Source of the DNA: Branchiostoma floridae
Lineage: Eukaryota > Chordata > Leptocardii > Amphioxiformes > Branchiostomatidae
Assembly (NCBI RefSeq): GCF_000003815.2
Contig: NC_049996.1
Location: 6,307,010-6,371,009, forward strand
Direction: 5' to 3'
DNA length: 64,000 nucleotides
Part shown: positions 21,956 to 33,717 of the stretch, one piece after another
Position numbering within the stretch: position 1 is the stretch's first letter
How the letters are laid out: every line of letters starts with the position of its first letter
Translations under genes and position numbers: made by a program
Notes under the pieces: model-generated
Database searches by the model: none
Seen by the model: only the letters and a program-made list of their open reading frames with translations
Told to the model about the DNA's origin: nothing

Positions 21956-22168
21956 TACTGTAAATGCAGAAACTTTCACAGTGATTTAATGTTCGCGGTT
22001 TTCGCGGTGGCCACCTTACCGCGAAATTAAAACCGCCGCAAAATTTTTTTCCATGGCAGTAACAGACTACAGTGCATAGTGCTTCTGCAAAATTGATACC
22101 ACCACGAAAAGCCCTTTTTCCCGCCACCGCAAAATTAAATACCCGCGAACTTAAATGCATTTACAGTA
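21956..22168. mobile_element. TACTGTAAATGCA MITE (GCGGTTTTCGCGG type)
   Basis: Ends TACTGTAAATGCAGAAACTT and TTAAATGCATTTACAGTA are inverted, and the interior has repeated CCGCGAA / TTCGCGG blocks. A TA target is likely. A second copy at 50351-50558 interrupts a LINE. Confidence 0.75.
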
Positions 22169-22368
22169 TTTAGGGATTTCAAATCGATTAACAGTGGCTT
22201 CAAATAGCGGATACAAACTGTATTTTCAAGATGTTGCAGTTTTAACTACCATCCATTGACTTGATAACCCCAAATACCCTCTTTTTTGAAACAACAGATA
22301 CCTGTAAAGGTGAACCTGTGTTAAACCAGTCATCTTATCTTAATACACTATGTGCTGTATACATGTAG

Positions 22369-22461
22369 GCCTGCAGGCTGCTGAGGCATATCGCTGGGAA
22401 CGACCCACTCTACATTACAGCCTGCCATGCAGAGAGCTGCATCAGAAACCTCAGTCCACAG
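22369..22461 (+). CDS. CTNNAL1: alpha-catulin exon 10 (residues 438-468)
   Basis: Thirty-one codons: ACRLLRHIAGNDPLYIT then CHAESCIRNLSPQ, parallel to CRLLRHISGTEPL in human. Acceptor CATGTAG, donor GTATCT, phase 0. Confidence 0.92.
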
Positions 22462-23059
22462 GTATCTGTTATATTATTGGTTCAGGATATGTGACATGTA
22501 GTATAGGCTCATAGAATGTAATACTATGTGTAAAATTGGATAGGGTGGTAGAGATGAACATGTCGTAGTATTATTGGATAAGTGTAGGTTAGAAATCTTA
22601 GTTTCTGAGGATTTGGAGTTCCCAACAGAATCACTTTGGCGGTAGCAAAAGGTATGTATGCCTTGAACGTTAGAGCGCAAGTCTTTGTCGGAGAATTTAC
22701 CAATATTGCGTATGGCAATATCAATCATTTTCGGTAGATTTGGATTTGGCAGGGTCAGTAATTGATTTTGAGACGATTGAAACAATGTTAGTTGTTGAGA
22801 AAGATTGGTGAGCACTCATGTGTTATTTATTGCTTGTGGTCAGTTGATCAGCATTTTCTCCATAGTGACCACCTGTCCATGGTGGCCACATTTCTCCAGT
22901 CCCTTGAGTGGCTGCTATAGACAGGTTTGACTATATATGGCTTAATCAAGATCTACATGTACTCCGGGGCTGGATGTACAAATGTACTAGGCTGTAGATT
23001 TGGATGCCTATACTTTAAGTCTGTGCTCATTATACTTAAATGTTGATAATACTTTTCAG
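22462..23059 (+). other. CTNNAL1: Intron 10 of CTNNAL1
   Basis: A 598-bp intron. At 22855-22935 there is a fragment of the GTGACCACCTGGCCATT MITE (full copy at 29883-30299), ending in CAGGTTTGACTAT. Confidence 0.7.
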
Positions 23060-23248
23060 TTGGCAACTGCAACACAGACACTTGTGGCAAACCCAGCCTC
23101 CAAAATAGCAAGGGAAAATCTGGATGTTTTCTGCGATGCCTGGGAGTCCCAAATCAACGAGATGTCTGTGCTTGTCAAGGAAATCAACGACTTCTGCTCA
23201 GGCAGGAAGGGTGAAAAGACAGTTTACTTGTCTCTTCCCAGGCCAGGG
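23060..23248 (+). CDS. CTNNAL1: alpha-catulin exon 11 (residues 469-531)
   Basis: Reads LATATQTLVANPASKIAR, ENLDVFCDAWESQINEMS, KEINDF, GRKGEKTVYLSLPRPG. It is among the best conserved alpha-catulin segments. Acceptor CTTTTCAG, donor GTAAGA, phase 0. Confidence 0.94.
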
Positions 23249-23441
23249 GTAAGAACAAATTGTATATGACTGTATTGTATACACTCGTACATATTTATAT
23301 ACTTATTTTACGCTTGTGCAAAAATGATACAGTATCTTGCTATTCTCAGCACATGTGCATGTAACGTTTACTACATTCTACCTGGTAATATATCAAGGCC
23401 ACAGCATTAAAAAAAAACCCATTAATTTAGGAATAGTGTCA

Positions 23442-24876
23442 CAGGGCTCGAAATACCACCTGCATATGCAGGTTAGTGCAGGTAAAATTGGAGCTGTACA
23501 CTGTCAGGTATTTCTGGTGTCTACCCGCACCTAACCTGCACTGGTCCATGTACTGGGTTATACTATGCTGTAGGTGTATTTTGGATTTTTTAGCAGCTTC
23601 ATTTACTTTTACTTTTGTTATTTAAGTAACGGGGGCCGCCAGATATACCCCCAGCCCTAAGATGCCTGGATTTTTGCTGATCTTATTATGCATAAGTACG
23701 CCGTTGTTGCCACTGACTATGATGATTAGAAAGGTAAATAAACCAAGTCCAAACAAACAGCTTTTTTTTTTTGTATTAAATTTTTTTTTGCACATGTTCA
23801 CTTCCCCCTTTTTTTTAAGACAGAATTTTCACAATAATGTTGGTAATGCCGAATCACTGTGGTCAATTTTTACTACATGTAGGTATTGGTGGCTCGTGGC
23901 TATAAATAAACAACCAATGAAAAACAGCCACACAACTGTCATACACATAAGAAACAAAGCTTCACAAAACACTACAAATATTGGTCTTCAAATGTTTGTT
24001 GAGTAGAAGACCGGCCATAGAAAAAAAAACATGAGCATCACCGCCGTTGTTTTCCCTAGGGAGCGTGGCCCCGCAGGTGGCAGACAAGCGAACGGCCAAA
24101 AGATTTGTTACTTTAAAAATGATTCGTACCGTCTATAAAAATGAAACTTCACAGAGTGATGTCGAATATGTTTCCCAATACGTACACAGATTTTTTGTGA
24201 TTTTGTCGTTGTCGTTTTTCGTAATAATTTTGTTAGTCGGGCCGCCGCATTCAGTACATTTCGCCCATTTCCCATGGGGACCTGGATTGTGAATGATTTA
24301 GCCCTCCTCGCGGGAGACAAGAAGCACAATCACAATTCTACTGTCAAAAGAAAGCTAATATATCATAAAATTAGAATTTATATTCATGTTTGTCTAAATT
24401 GGTCACCAGCTTCCGAAGAGAGCAAATTCCAAAAGCGGGGCAAGTTAGGGCGCACTGTTTAACGCGGCTCAAAACGGAATTTATATTCACGATAACATCC
24501 TTGGTGTTTGCCAGTTGTAATGCAGAGGGTGAAGAGTTCATGAACAGTAAGGATGCCTTCCTTATTCAAGTATGGTCTCTAGATGAATGTGTTAAAAATT
24601 CATTGATCAAAACTTGACCACTCTTTGGCAACTAGTGATGGAGCGCCGTTAGTTCGAGCGCGTAAAAAAGGGGGGCATCTTAGGGCGGCCCCCGTTATAA
24701 AGAAATAATGAAAATGGTTTCTAAACTGATTTTTGACTGATCAATACATGTACTTCCTAAATTCTGTGTGGTGCAGACTGTCCGTGCAGGTAAACTTTTT
24801 CTGGTGCAGTTAATTTCCAATGGTACAATGTACCTGCACCAGTACAGGTATGCAGCAAAAAGTATTTTGAGCCCTG
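23442..24876 (+). mobile_element. CAGGGCTCG MITE, GTGCAGG subfamily, target GTGTCA
   Basis: Left end CAGGGCTCGAAATACC, right end AGTATTTTGAGCCCTG, with GTGTCA on both sides (23436-23441, 24877-24882). The interior is interrupted by the 1.07-kb GGGGGCCGCC element. Confidence 0.75.
23629..24695 (+). mobile_element. GGGGGCCGCC element with TA target, copy 1
   Basis: Ends ACGGGGGCCGCC / GGCGGCCCCCGT are inverted and flanked by TA (23627-23628, 24696-24697). A second copy lies in opposite orientation at 32444-33515. Both carry short related open frames, including on one strand a peptide with CTECGGPTNKI that could be a zinc-binding piece. The frame is not intact and I cannot name a transposase. 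Confidence 0.7.
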
Positions 24877-26186
24877 GTGTCAGTAATCCCCATGGCAAGC
24901 CATATGTAGAATGCAACACTGAGTATTTTAGCATCAGCAGAGGTACCAGCTGCGGGTAGAATCACCCGATGGCCAAAGAACAGAGGGTGATCTGATCCGC
25001 CGGACGGCTGGTTCAGAGGTTGATGCAGAATGCTGTATTTCATCCAAGCATTTTTAATAACACTTGCCGAAGATGCATGAATATGATTTGAATTCCCCAC
25101 AACACTTATGAAAAAGGCGTAATTTTACATATAGGAGGTACTGGGCGGGTTAACGCATGCTTTCAAAATGGTTCGTGTTCTTAAGCAAAGATGTGCTGTA
25201 CTTCCAAAAAGGGACACTTCAAGGCATTTTGGTTGTCATATTGGACAGTATCAAGTTTTTTCTTTATGCACTGTAACATTGAATGTGTGATGTGAGGATG
25301 TAAAGTAGGATTCCACCTCCCATGCCTTGAGTAACTAATTGCATGAAAACAAGCCAGAAGATTGATAAACTTATTGCTTTCACATGCTACATTGTATTTT
25401 TTAGCTCAAAATTACAAGGTTTTAATTTTATAACTCTTTTCATTTTATAAAGAACTAGAAAGAATTTGCATACCAGAACAAGATTTTTACTGGGTTCTTA
25501 AATGTGGCTGATTGAAATGATGACAGATTGATATGAACTGTCGTTTCATCAATAAGACTGCATTTAGTGACTTGCTTGCTTTAAATTCTACAAGTTGAGT
25601 GTTCACACATCTTACTGTATAATTTTGCTTCCCATGCCATGGCATCACAGCTGTATGTGCAGTATTATCCGGTAACTACATGTATTGTCTAGGACTGTGT
25701 CTGTTGGCATGATGAGGCAGCATGCTGCCACCAAAGTGGTGGGGTCATTTTGTGTCAGCGCTTGCATGACTGGCTACACTGGTTACTGCTTTTGTAATAC
25801 AAACAAGTGAGCTGCATGTAGTATGAGGATGTTCAGATGACTGCATACAAAATGTATAACACTCGTTCTCAGTGAAATGTGCAAATTAGCAATGATAAGT
25901 TTGAAAAATACCAAAAATGTAGATCAGCTGATCAGTCATACCTTCATTTTGAACCTTATGTCTTGGAAAATATCTCCACTAATGACAGCCAAAAATGATG
26001 GCTTTATTCTGTGCCGAATTGGTTTGACATACATGTTCATGTATTAAAGGCAGGCATAACAAATGTTTGTTACAACTAACAGTATAATTTAGCTTTATAC
26101 TAAGTTTTTGAAATAATAGCTTTTGGCTACATCATTAAGGTATATGAGGACTTGCATAGGGTCATATAGAAAGTGTTGTATATGTT

Positions 26187-28041
26187 TATTCTCCAAGCAG
26201 AGGTTGGGTAGCAGTAGCCTGGATTTTTACTGACTCACTCCCCTCACATATGCCTCAGAACGCACCAGGAGCAGAGCGGAACATGAAAAAATTGTTACTA
26301 CGCAAATTGTTTTACTGCCCTTGATGAATGCGCATCTGGCACATCGGGAACGATGTTCTGTAGACAAATGCGTTACTCATTTCATTTTCTTCATAATTAT
26401 ATGCTTGGAGTTGGTTTATAAAACTTCGGCATTGATTATGCAAATTAGATCCCAAGTTACAATTAATTGATATCAAATTGTATCAAGCATAACTTAAGCT
26501 ATCAGCATACCAAAAATCATGATGATCCTTTGATCCATTCTTGACTTATTCTCTTTCAAAGTCTTTAAATACACCCCTTACTCTCTTCCCTCTTTCTCAG
26601 TTACATATGTGACAACTTTGATGAAAGTACTATAATGGAATGCAGTGGATTTATAAACTTTTCCTCATCAATTATGCAAATTAGCTGTTAATTTGCATAA
26701 TAAGTATCACATTATATAAGTCTTCACTTAGGCTATCTACATGCCAAAAATCATGACGATCCGTCAACACGTTCACATTTTTTCATTAATTATGCAAATG
26801 AGATCATCATTTGCATGATAAATATGTATTGACATTTCTCTCTTTCTCAGCTACATATGTGACAAGTTTTAAAGTCCTATCATGGAACGTAGTGAATTTA
26901 TAAAATATCCTCATTAATTATGCAAATTAGCTCTCATTATGTTTGTCTTCACTTATGCTACCTACATACCAAAAAACATGATGATCCGTCAACATCTTCA
27001 TATTTTCTCATTAATTATGCAAATGAGGCCATCATTTGCATAATTGATATCTATCGACATTTCTCTCCTTCCCAGCTACATATGTGACAAGTTTGAAAGT
27101 CCTATCATGGAATGCAGTGGATTTATAAATTTTCCTCATTAATTATGCAAATTAGCTGTTGATTTGCATAATTAGTATACCATTATGTAAGTCATCACTC
27201 ATTCTATCTACATACCAAAAATCATGACGATCCGTCAACACGTTGACGTAGAGTTATTCTCGTCCAAAGTTTGAAAGGAAACCGGCGCCTGCAGTTCCAA
27301 AAAAGCCGCTAGGGGGCCCAAACTCACAGCACACTCTCTGCCTCGAGGGCTATCTACCACTCAAAAATCATGATCACAGCATGTCCAGAACAGGAGATAT
27401 CAAAAATTGAGGTTCTGCTGCAGTACCTTAGCAAGCCGCTAGGGGGCCCATTATCGAACTTGACCTTCGTTTTCCCGACCCCTACCCACCTACCAAATAT
27501 TATCGGGATTCATCCAAGACTTCTTGAGTTATGCTGTTAACACACACACAGACACACACACAGACTCACAAGCCCAAAACATAACCTTAGCCATTCTGGC
27601 AAAGGTAATAATAATACATAAAAATAACATGTATGAGTACATGCAATATGTATGAGTATATTGCATGTAGTAAATACCCTAAACTGGGAAAAACACATTT
27701 TAGTAAATTAGGTTTACAGCTCCATGGGGTTATCTCGAAATGGCTGACAGTGTGTGGAGCCTGAGTTTTAGAAGGTCAATTTTGACTGGACAAATCTCCT
27801 CTTTAATTTCTGTTTGAAATGTGAACAAACCTACACTAAGTCTTGGTTCTCCGACTTTTCTAGATCATGGAGACACATTGATGATAGCTCAATTTTATGT
27901 ATCATGACTGAGCTACGACCGACTTGATTGAGTGTTGTTTGCCCCGACTGGCAGACAGGAAACAGGTGGAGAGCAAAGCTATAGCTGGTAAAAATCCTGG
28001 CTACTACTAATCCCCGTGACCCAACCTCTGCTTGGAGATTA
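26187..28041. mobile_element. TATTCTCCAAGCAGAGG element, perfect 9-bp target GTATATGTT
   Basis: Left end TATTCTCCAAGCAGAGGTTG and right end with CCTCTGCTTGGAGATTA are inverted, and AGTAGCC / GGATTTTTAC also repeat inverted further in. GTATATGTT flanks it at 26178-26186 and 28042-28050. Nine-base targets are typical of Mutator-like elements. Most of the interior is an octamer-rich repeat also found alone at 52563-53841. Confidence 0.75.
26352..27611 (+). repeat. Octamer-rich repeat, copy A
   Basis: Nearly the same as 52563-53841 over its full length. It contains several TTAATTATGCAAAT / ATTTGCATAATTA inverted pairs and ends in a CA-rich tract and ATAACCTTAGCCATTCTG. ATGCAAAT is the classical POU octamer. 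Confidence 0.8.
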
Positions 28042-28612
28042 GTATATGTTGTCACTCAGTATCATTAAACATATTCAATATAGTGCTAGTAAAAGTTTTT
28101 TTTGTCATATTTGCATGGCTACCATTATTAGAAATTGCTCGCTGAAATTTGAATTGGGTGCTAATAGTGTGGCATCTGAATAAGGCCAGTCTTTAGAAAT
28201 TTGGAAACTTTGAAACTTTAAGGAGGAAAATTTGATGATCATGGCATAAATGATAAGTACATGTACATGTATATAGGTGGCAATGATTATACATTTGTAA
28301 CACTTAAGTGAAGTTCAAACTGCACAAATTAGAACATCATAATGCATATAATTATCTTGGGACCTCAGGTTTTAAATCAGATTACAAAATATCACTCGTT
28401 CAAGTCTGTGTACATGTATGTGCATATATACATTTTATATATGTTTCGGAAAGGTAAATTTGGATAACGTTACATACTACTAGAGAGATGAAGGTGTTGA
28501 GAGAAAAGTTGACTAAGATACAGCATGTGCATGTACTACTGATAAGCTGATCATACTGTGTATGTTTGTATTCTGTACTGTTGATGTTGCTGTTTGTTTC
28601 CTTGTTACTCAG

Positions 28613-28663
28613 AAACATGGAACCACCCTGAAGACAATCAAACCCGTAAAGCTGGATGCTGAG
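28613..28663 (+). CDS. CTNNAL1: alpha-catulin exon 12 (residues 532-548)
   Basis: Seventeen codons, KHGTTLKTIKPVKLDAE, between acceptor TTACTCAG and donor GTATGT. It corresponds to the human linker with NLKSLKPDKPD. Short and less conserved, but the phase (0/0) and position fit. Confidence 0.82.
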
Positions 28664-29563
28664 GTATGTTACTTACACTGTCCTGCAGCTGTGGAACACA
28701 AACACTAAGACCCTGCTCAGGATGCAAAAATCAAAACAGTCTGATCAGTTTACATTATCCATCTGCAGCCAGATGGCAGAGAAAGTTTGACATGCACGGC
28801 GTGTCTACGTGCTCCCAAATCCGTTGGATTCCGTACAATTTTCCGTACAATTTTGTACGGAGAATTACCACTTGCGGATTCCAAAAGATTGCCCACGTTT
28901 TTGCACGTAGACAGCACGCATTTGCACGTACAGCGGGTTGTGCCCTCAGCTTAAAGGACTCCTACTGTAACAGTTGTATATGATCAAAACTTTACTCTCT
29001 CTAAAATTTCATTTGAAAGAATGTTTCAGTTCTTCATTCAATACAAATTAAATTGGCTCCCATGACAAAAAAACTCCCTTGACAAAATCTGGGGTCATTT
29101 GGCTTTGATGTGATGAAACAGCCTTAACGTTATATCTTCAGCTGTGAACATCAAATTTTTGTTGTTGCATGACTACATTCACGATTAAGACAGTTTTCAG
29201 CTGATACCACACTTGTAGGCAGAAATTTAACGTTTCTCTTCATTTGAGCTGACCAGTGTTAACTGACACCTAGTAATATATCTGGCAAATGAGTAAACAA
29301 TAATTTCTTTCTGTTAGACAAGTATGTCAATATCATAGAGTATCTTTGTCACTTATGCAATATGTTATATTTCCTTTCTAGTCATGCAAAAATATTGGAA
29401 TTTCAAAGCACAAATCTGTCGCACTGAGAACAACCTTATTCTGAGATGAGGAAACCTTGATTGGTGGAAAGGAAACCTTGATCGGTGGAAAGAAGACCCT
29501 CAATTATGAGAAAAGTTTATTTTCAGGACAGTGGGCCAATAAGAATCTGTTTTGCTAAAATAG
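28664..29563 (+). other. CTNNAL1: Intron 12 of CTNNAL1
   Basis: A 900-bp intron. At 28800-28915 there is an imperfect inverted repeat with GTCTACGTGC and GCACGTAGAC ends and inner CCGTACAATTTT blocks, perhaps a small MITE. The rest shows nothing I can name. Confidence 0.6.
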
Positions 29564-29718
29564 GAACAAGCCAAGATAGCCAAGCTGGGTCTGGAGATGA
29601 AACTGATGACATCGGAGTTGGATGCAGAGACAGAGAAATGGGAGGATCCTGACAATGACATTGTGAAGAAGGCACAGAATATGTCCAGTATGTCTTACTC
29701 CATGTACCTTTTCACAAG
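29564..29718 (+). CDS. CTNNAL1: alpha-catulin exon 13 (residues 549-599)
   Basis: Reads EQAKIAKLGLEMKLMTSEL, then EKWEDPDNDIV, then QNMSSMSYSMYLFTR. It closely matches the EQAKIAKLGLKL and NMSSMAYSLYLFTRG blocks of human. It ends two bases into an arginine codon (phase 2); donor GTAGGG. Confidence 0.94.
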
Positions 29719-29882
29719 GTAGGGAATTCTTCAAACATCATATTTTTCTTTACACAACTCCAAATATTACCATAATTATGAGTTTTTCAGTAGTGCTCAG
29801 TCTTCCTGAGAGTTCTCCTTTCCACTGCTAGGTGGCATTGTGCAGTCATGGATGGGGAAGAGGGAGGAACACATACAATGTA

Positions 29883-30299
29883 CAGTCAAACCTCTAAGTG
29901 ACCACCTGGCCATTGTGGTCACTTTTTGTCAGTCCCTTCGATTCTCCCATTCTTCTTCTTGCACAATGTTGGTAAATGTGCCGACATCGCTTGCCAATCG
30001 CGTTCTAATGTTCAAGGCACGCGCACTTTCTGCTACCGCCAAAACGACCCTGTCGGGACTCCAAATCCTCGCAAACTACGATTTCAACTCGGCGCAGGGT
30101 GATATACGGCTGCTGTAGGGGGCAATAGACAGGACCAGAAATCATGTGGCCGTGGTCTTGGCCACATTGGACAAGTGGCGGCTATAGACTATTTCTTAAT
30201 GCTTAGGTCGATTGGAAAACTCCAAGGGACCAACAAAAAGTGACCGCAATGGCCAGGTGGTCACTATGCAAAGGTGGTGGCTAATACAGGTTTGTCTGT
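29883..30299. mobile_element. MITE with CAGTCAAACCTC / GTGACCACCTGGCCATT ends
   Basis: Both ends carry GTGACCACCTGGCCATTG and GGTCACTTTTTGT in inverted orientation within CAGTCAAACC-type termini. A TA precedes the left end. A partial copy is at 22855-22935. It lies inside intron 13 (29719-30760). Confidence 0.7.
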
Positions 30300-30760
30300 G
30301 TCTGGTATGTGGGTGGGTGTTCTGCGTGACCTCGGTAGTACAGCAGAACAACTTCAGAATTGATGTTTGTATGTTTTTACCTGGACATGCTATTGTCTTT
30401 ATTTTTTTGGGTGGCAGATACCACACTCATATATAAGTAAGAAGTCATGTAGGTTGCTCGCTCTTAGACTGTAGTTTTGTTTTTGTAAAAATATTAAATG
30501 CAAATTAATGACTAAATTCAGTAATTTAGTGTTTTCCATAAGACTTTCATAAAACATAATAATCAAAGGTGAGACAGTAACAGATACTACTATGCAAACA
30601 TGTCCAATTTCCATAATTAAATGTAAAAGTGCCCATATATATTCCCAAGTGGTAAATGGTGTGAATTACCTACTTGTGACTGTATCAAATGTAAAAGTTA
30701 CATGCAACTCAATAATAAAGTAAAGGACTTGTTTCCAAACTTGCTTCCTTTGTGCTGCAG

Positions 30761-30809
30761 GGGAGAAGGCCCACTTAAGACAACCCAAGATTTGTTTAGC
30801 CAGGCAGAG
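30761..30809 (+). CDS. CTNNAL1: alpha-catulin exon 14 (residues 600-616)
   Basis: Starts with the last base of a split arginine codon and reads GEGPLKTTQDLFSQAE, nearly the same as GEGPLKTSQDL in human. Acceptor GTGCTGCAG, donor GTAAGG. Confidence 0.93.
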
Positions 30810-31178
30810 GTAAGGCTATGAACAGATATTATAATACAAACATGTACATGTGTGTAGTTGCCATGTTCATGTTGGCACTCATTCTGTTGAATAGACAGTG
30901 TTCTCTTTCGATGACAGCAAACATTCACCTGATGATATCATTATTTGATGTACAGGACAAGAGAATCAGGATGATCGTAATATCCAAGGCTTGTTCTTGG
31001 CCCTTCAGTGCATTTTGTATTCCTGAACAGAATAACCTTTTTTGATATACAGAAATAGCTTTCTTCTGTAAGCTTGATCTGAGTAAGTACTAAGTAAGTA
31101 TATCATGGCCCAGTAGTTACTGGAAATGGACCGTTCTGCAATATTTTCCTTTACTGTATTTTGTTTTGTGTTCTATAG

Positions 31179-31235
31179 CACTTTGCTGAAGAGGGAAATA
31201 AGCTGTTCAAAACTGTCCGAGATTTCTCAGCTGAT
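31179..31235 (+). CDS. CTNNAL1: alpha-catulin exon 15 (residues 617-635)
   Basis: Nineteen codons: HFAEEGNKLFKTVRDFSAD, parallel to the FAAEGLKLTSSVQAFSK helix. Acceptor TTCTATAG, donor GTAAGT, phase 0. Introns 14 (369 bp) and 15 (595 bp) hold nothing I can name. Confidence 0.9.
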
Positions 31236-31830
31236 GTAAGTACATTTTCATGTTGTAACTTTGGAATCCTGTCATTATTTGGCTTGTCCAGTGTTACCTT
31301 ACATTAAGGACATGTTGATTTGATTATATGGATGACATTCTCTGAGAACCCCAAAACTGATGCGAGCTTGCAAAAGAAAAAAGTTTGTCCCAAAATAAAG
31401 TTGTCTTCATTATAGAATGGAGGGTTCAACAAATGACAGAACACATTGAATATTGAACAATATTGTCTTCATAATTTGTTCTTTCACATCTTGTTTGACC
31501 TAATGACCTAATTAAATTTGAACTTGGCATTCTTTGACATTAGTGTACATTTTCCATTTTTTTGTGTGCATTATCTATGACATATATTTGCTCATTTTGC
31601 AGATGCTTTGTATGGTTTACAATATGGTCGAAAACTTTTTTCTGCATTCATCTAATGTTCTATGTTGTGATGTATGATGTATTGGGATTTAGCTTGCTCC
31701 CTGCTGTACCCAGAGTTCTCTGTTTTTCCGGCATAAATTGGTCTGTGGTTATACTTAGTGTGGCTTGTCTTGTTTTTCTTTTAGATGAAGAGAAACCTAC
31801 AAAGTAATGTGTACGTCTTCTCTTTGTCAG

Positions 31831-31953
31831 ATCCCAGATGGAGTCCATAAGGCAGAACTGCTAGCTCACCTGGATAAAATCCCAACATTCTGTCAGCAGC
31901 TCAACTTTACTTGTAAAAGCCCCACAGTTGGCAAACAAGCCACATTCACCAAG
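31831..31953 (+). CDS. CTNNAL1: alpha-catulin exon 16 (residues 636-676)
   Basis: Reads IPDGVHKAELLAHLDKIPTF, then CQQLNFTCKSPTVGKQ, then ATFTK. The IP..CHQLQ pattern of human is retained. Acceptor CTTTGTCAG, donor GTAGGT, phase 0. Confidence 0.9.
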
Positions 31954-32108
31954 GTAGGTTTCCCTACATGAAAACATCTTTCGTTTTGCCTGAGTGCTCT
32001 TTTTCTTTCTTCTTCATCTTGTTATTCAGTCAGGAGCCAAACAGAGCTATTTAAACAGAGAACTACCGTGAATCAATCAGAGCTAATCTATATTGGCATA
32101 TTATATAT

Positions 32109-32435
32109 CAGGGCTCAAAATTCATATTTGGGATTAGGTGCACTGTTGCACCCAGCTTAAAAAATTGGGTGCACCAAAAAGTTTTTGGGTGTGCCACTTA
32201 AACTAAAGTAGAATGTGAAAAAACCTAATAACAAATCTTAGTTACAAACTATCGAATTCTTAAACAAGTAACATGACATTTTCTAAATCTTTGTAACACT
32301 TAGATGTCAAGAATATCATGTATACTAGTATACTTCGATAGCTTGACATACACAAACCTAAGAAAATATTTGGGTGCACCCTGTGCACCCACTGAAAAAA
32401 AATAGGTGCACATGCACCCAGTATTTCGAGCCCTG
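32109..32435. mobile_element. CAGGGCTC MITE, GTGCACC subfamily, target TATAT
   Basis: Ends CAGGGCTCAAAATTC and TATTTCGAGCCCTG, flanked by TATAT (32104-32108, 32436-32440). It shares its body with 8710-9078 (GGATTAGGTGCACTG, AAAAACCTAATAACAAA). Confidence 0.75.
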
Positions 32436-32443
32436 TATATGTA

Positions 32444-33515
32444 ATGGGGGCCGCCCTAAGATGCCCCCCCTTTTTACGCGCTCGAACTCACGGCGCTCCA
32501 TCACTAGTTGCCAAAGAGTGGTCAAGTTTTGATCAATGAATTTTTAACACATTCATCTAGAAACCATACTTGAATAAGGAAGGCATCCTTACTGTTCATG
32601 AACTCTTCACCCTCCGCGTTACAACTGGCAAACACCGAGGACGTTATCGTGAATATAAATTCCGATTTTGAGCTGCGTTAAACAGTGCGCCCTAACTTGT
32701 CCCGCTTTTGGAATTTGCTCTCTTCGGAAGCTGGTGACCAATTTAGACAAACATAAATAAAAATTCTAATTTTATGATATGTTAGCTTTCTTTTGATAGT
32801 AGAATTGTGATTGTGTGTGCTTCTTGTCTCCCACGAGGAGGGCTAAATCATTCACAATCCATGTCTTGTTTCATGGGAAATGGGCAAAATGTACTGAATG
32901 CGGCGGCCCGACTAACAAAATCGTTACGAAAAACGACAACGCCAAAATCACAAAAAAATCTCTGTGTATGCATTGGGAAACATATTCGACATCACTCTGT
33001 GAAGTTTCATTTTTATAGACGGTACGAATCATTTTTAAAGTAACAAATCTTTTGGGCGTTCGCTCGTCTGCCACCTGCGGGGCCACACTCCCTGGGGAAA
33101 ACAACGGCGGTGATGCTTATGTTTTTTTTTTCTATGGCCGGTCTTCTACTCAACAAACATTTGAAGACCAATATTTGTAGTGTTTTGTGAAGCTTTGTTT
33201 CTTATGTGTAAGACAGTTGTGTGGCTGTTTTTTATTGGTTGTTTATTTATGGCCACGAGCCACCAAAACCTAGTAACAGGTGACCACAGTGATTTGCCAG
33301 TACCAACATTATTGTGAAAATTCTGTCTTCAAAAAAAGGGGGAAGTGAACATGTGATAAAAAATTTTAAGAGAAAAAAAAGCTGTTTGTTTGGACTTGGT
33401 TTATTTTCCTTTCTAATCATCATAGTCAGTGGCAACAAACACGGCGTACTTATGCATAATAAGATAAAAAAATCTGGGCACCTTAGGGCAGGGGGCATCT
33501 TAGGGCGGCCCCCAT
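32444..33515 (-). mobile_element. GGGGGCCGCC element with TA target, copy 2
   Basis: Ends ATGGGGGCCGCC / GGCGGCCCCCAT flanked by TA (32442-32443, 33516-33517). It aligns along its length with the inverted copy 23629-24695. It starts only eight bases from the end of another MITE. Confidence 0.75.
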
Positions 33516-33717
33516 TAACAGTTATATGCAAATGTATTTTTGTTTGTGACATAACAAAACCTGTATCTGGTAATCACCTTCACCAAGAAGGTTATGTTTT
33601 GGTCATACCATTGCGTGGGTCTGTATGTTGGTCAAGAGCATAACTCCAGAACCCGTGGCTATATTTTCATGATACGTCAATGAACCTGTAGGTTAGACAT
33701 CCAGGTAATAAGATACG

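Larger units (their letters stand above)
20594..22368 (+). other. CTNNAL1: Intron 9 of CTNNAL1
   Basis: A 1.8-kb intron with the 61-bp array (20791-21460), a MITE fragment (21640-21790) and a TACTGTAAATGCA MITE (21956-22168). Confidence 0.8.
23249..28612 (+). other. CTNNAL1: Intron 11 of CTNNAL1
   Basis: The largest intron at 5.4 kb. It contains a nested MITE pair (23442-24876 with 23629-24695 inside) and a 1.86-kb element with 9-bp target (26187-28041) around an octamer-rich repeat (26352-27611). 24880-26180 and 28050-28600 show nothing I can name. Confidence 0.8.

Noticed and set aside
22474-22815. 113-codon open frame on the minus strand in intron 10
   Set aside because: It lies between two alpha-catulin exons and shows no known domain; probably chance.
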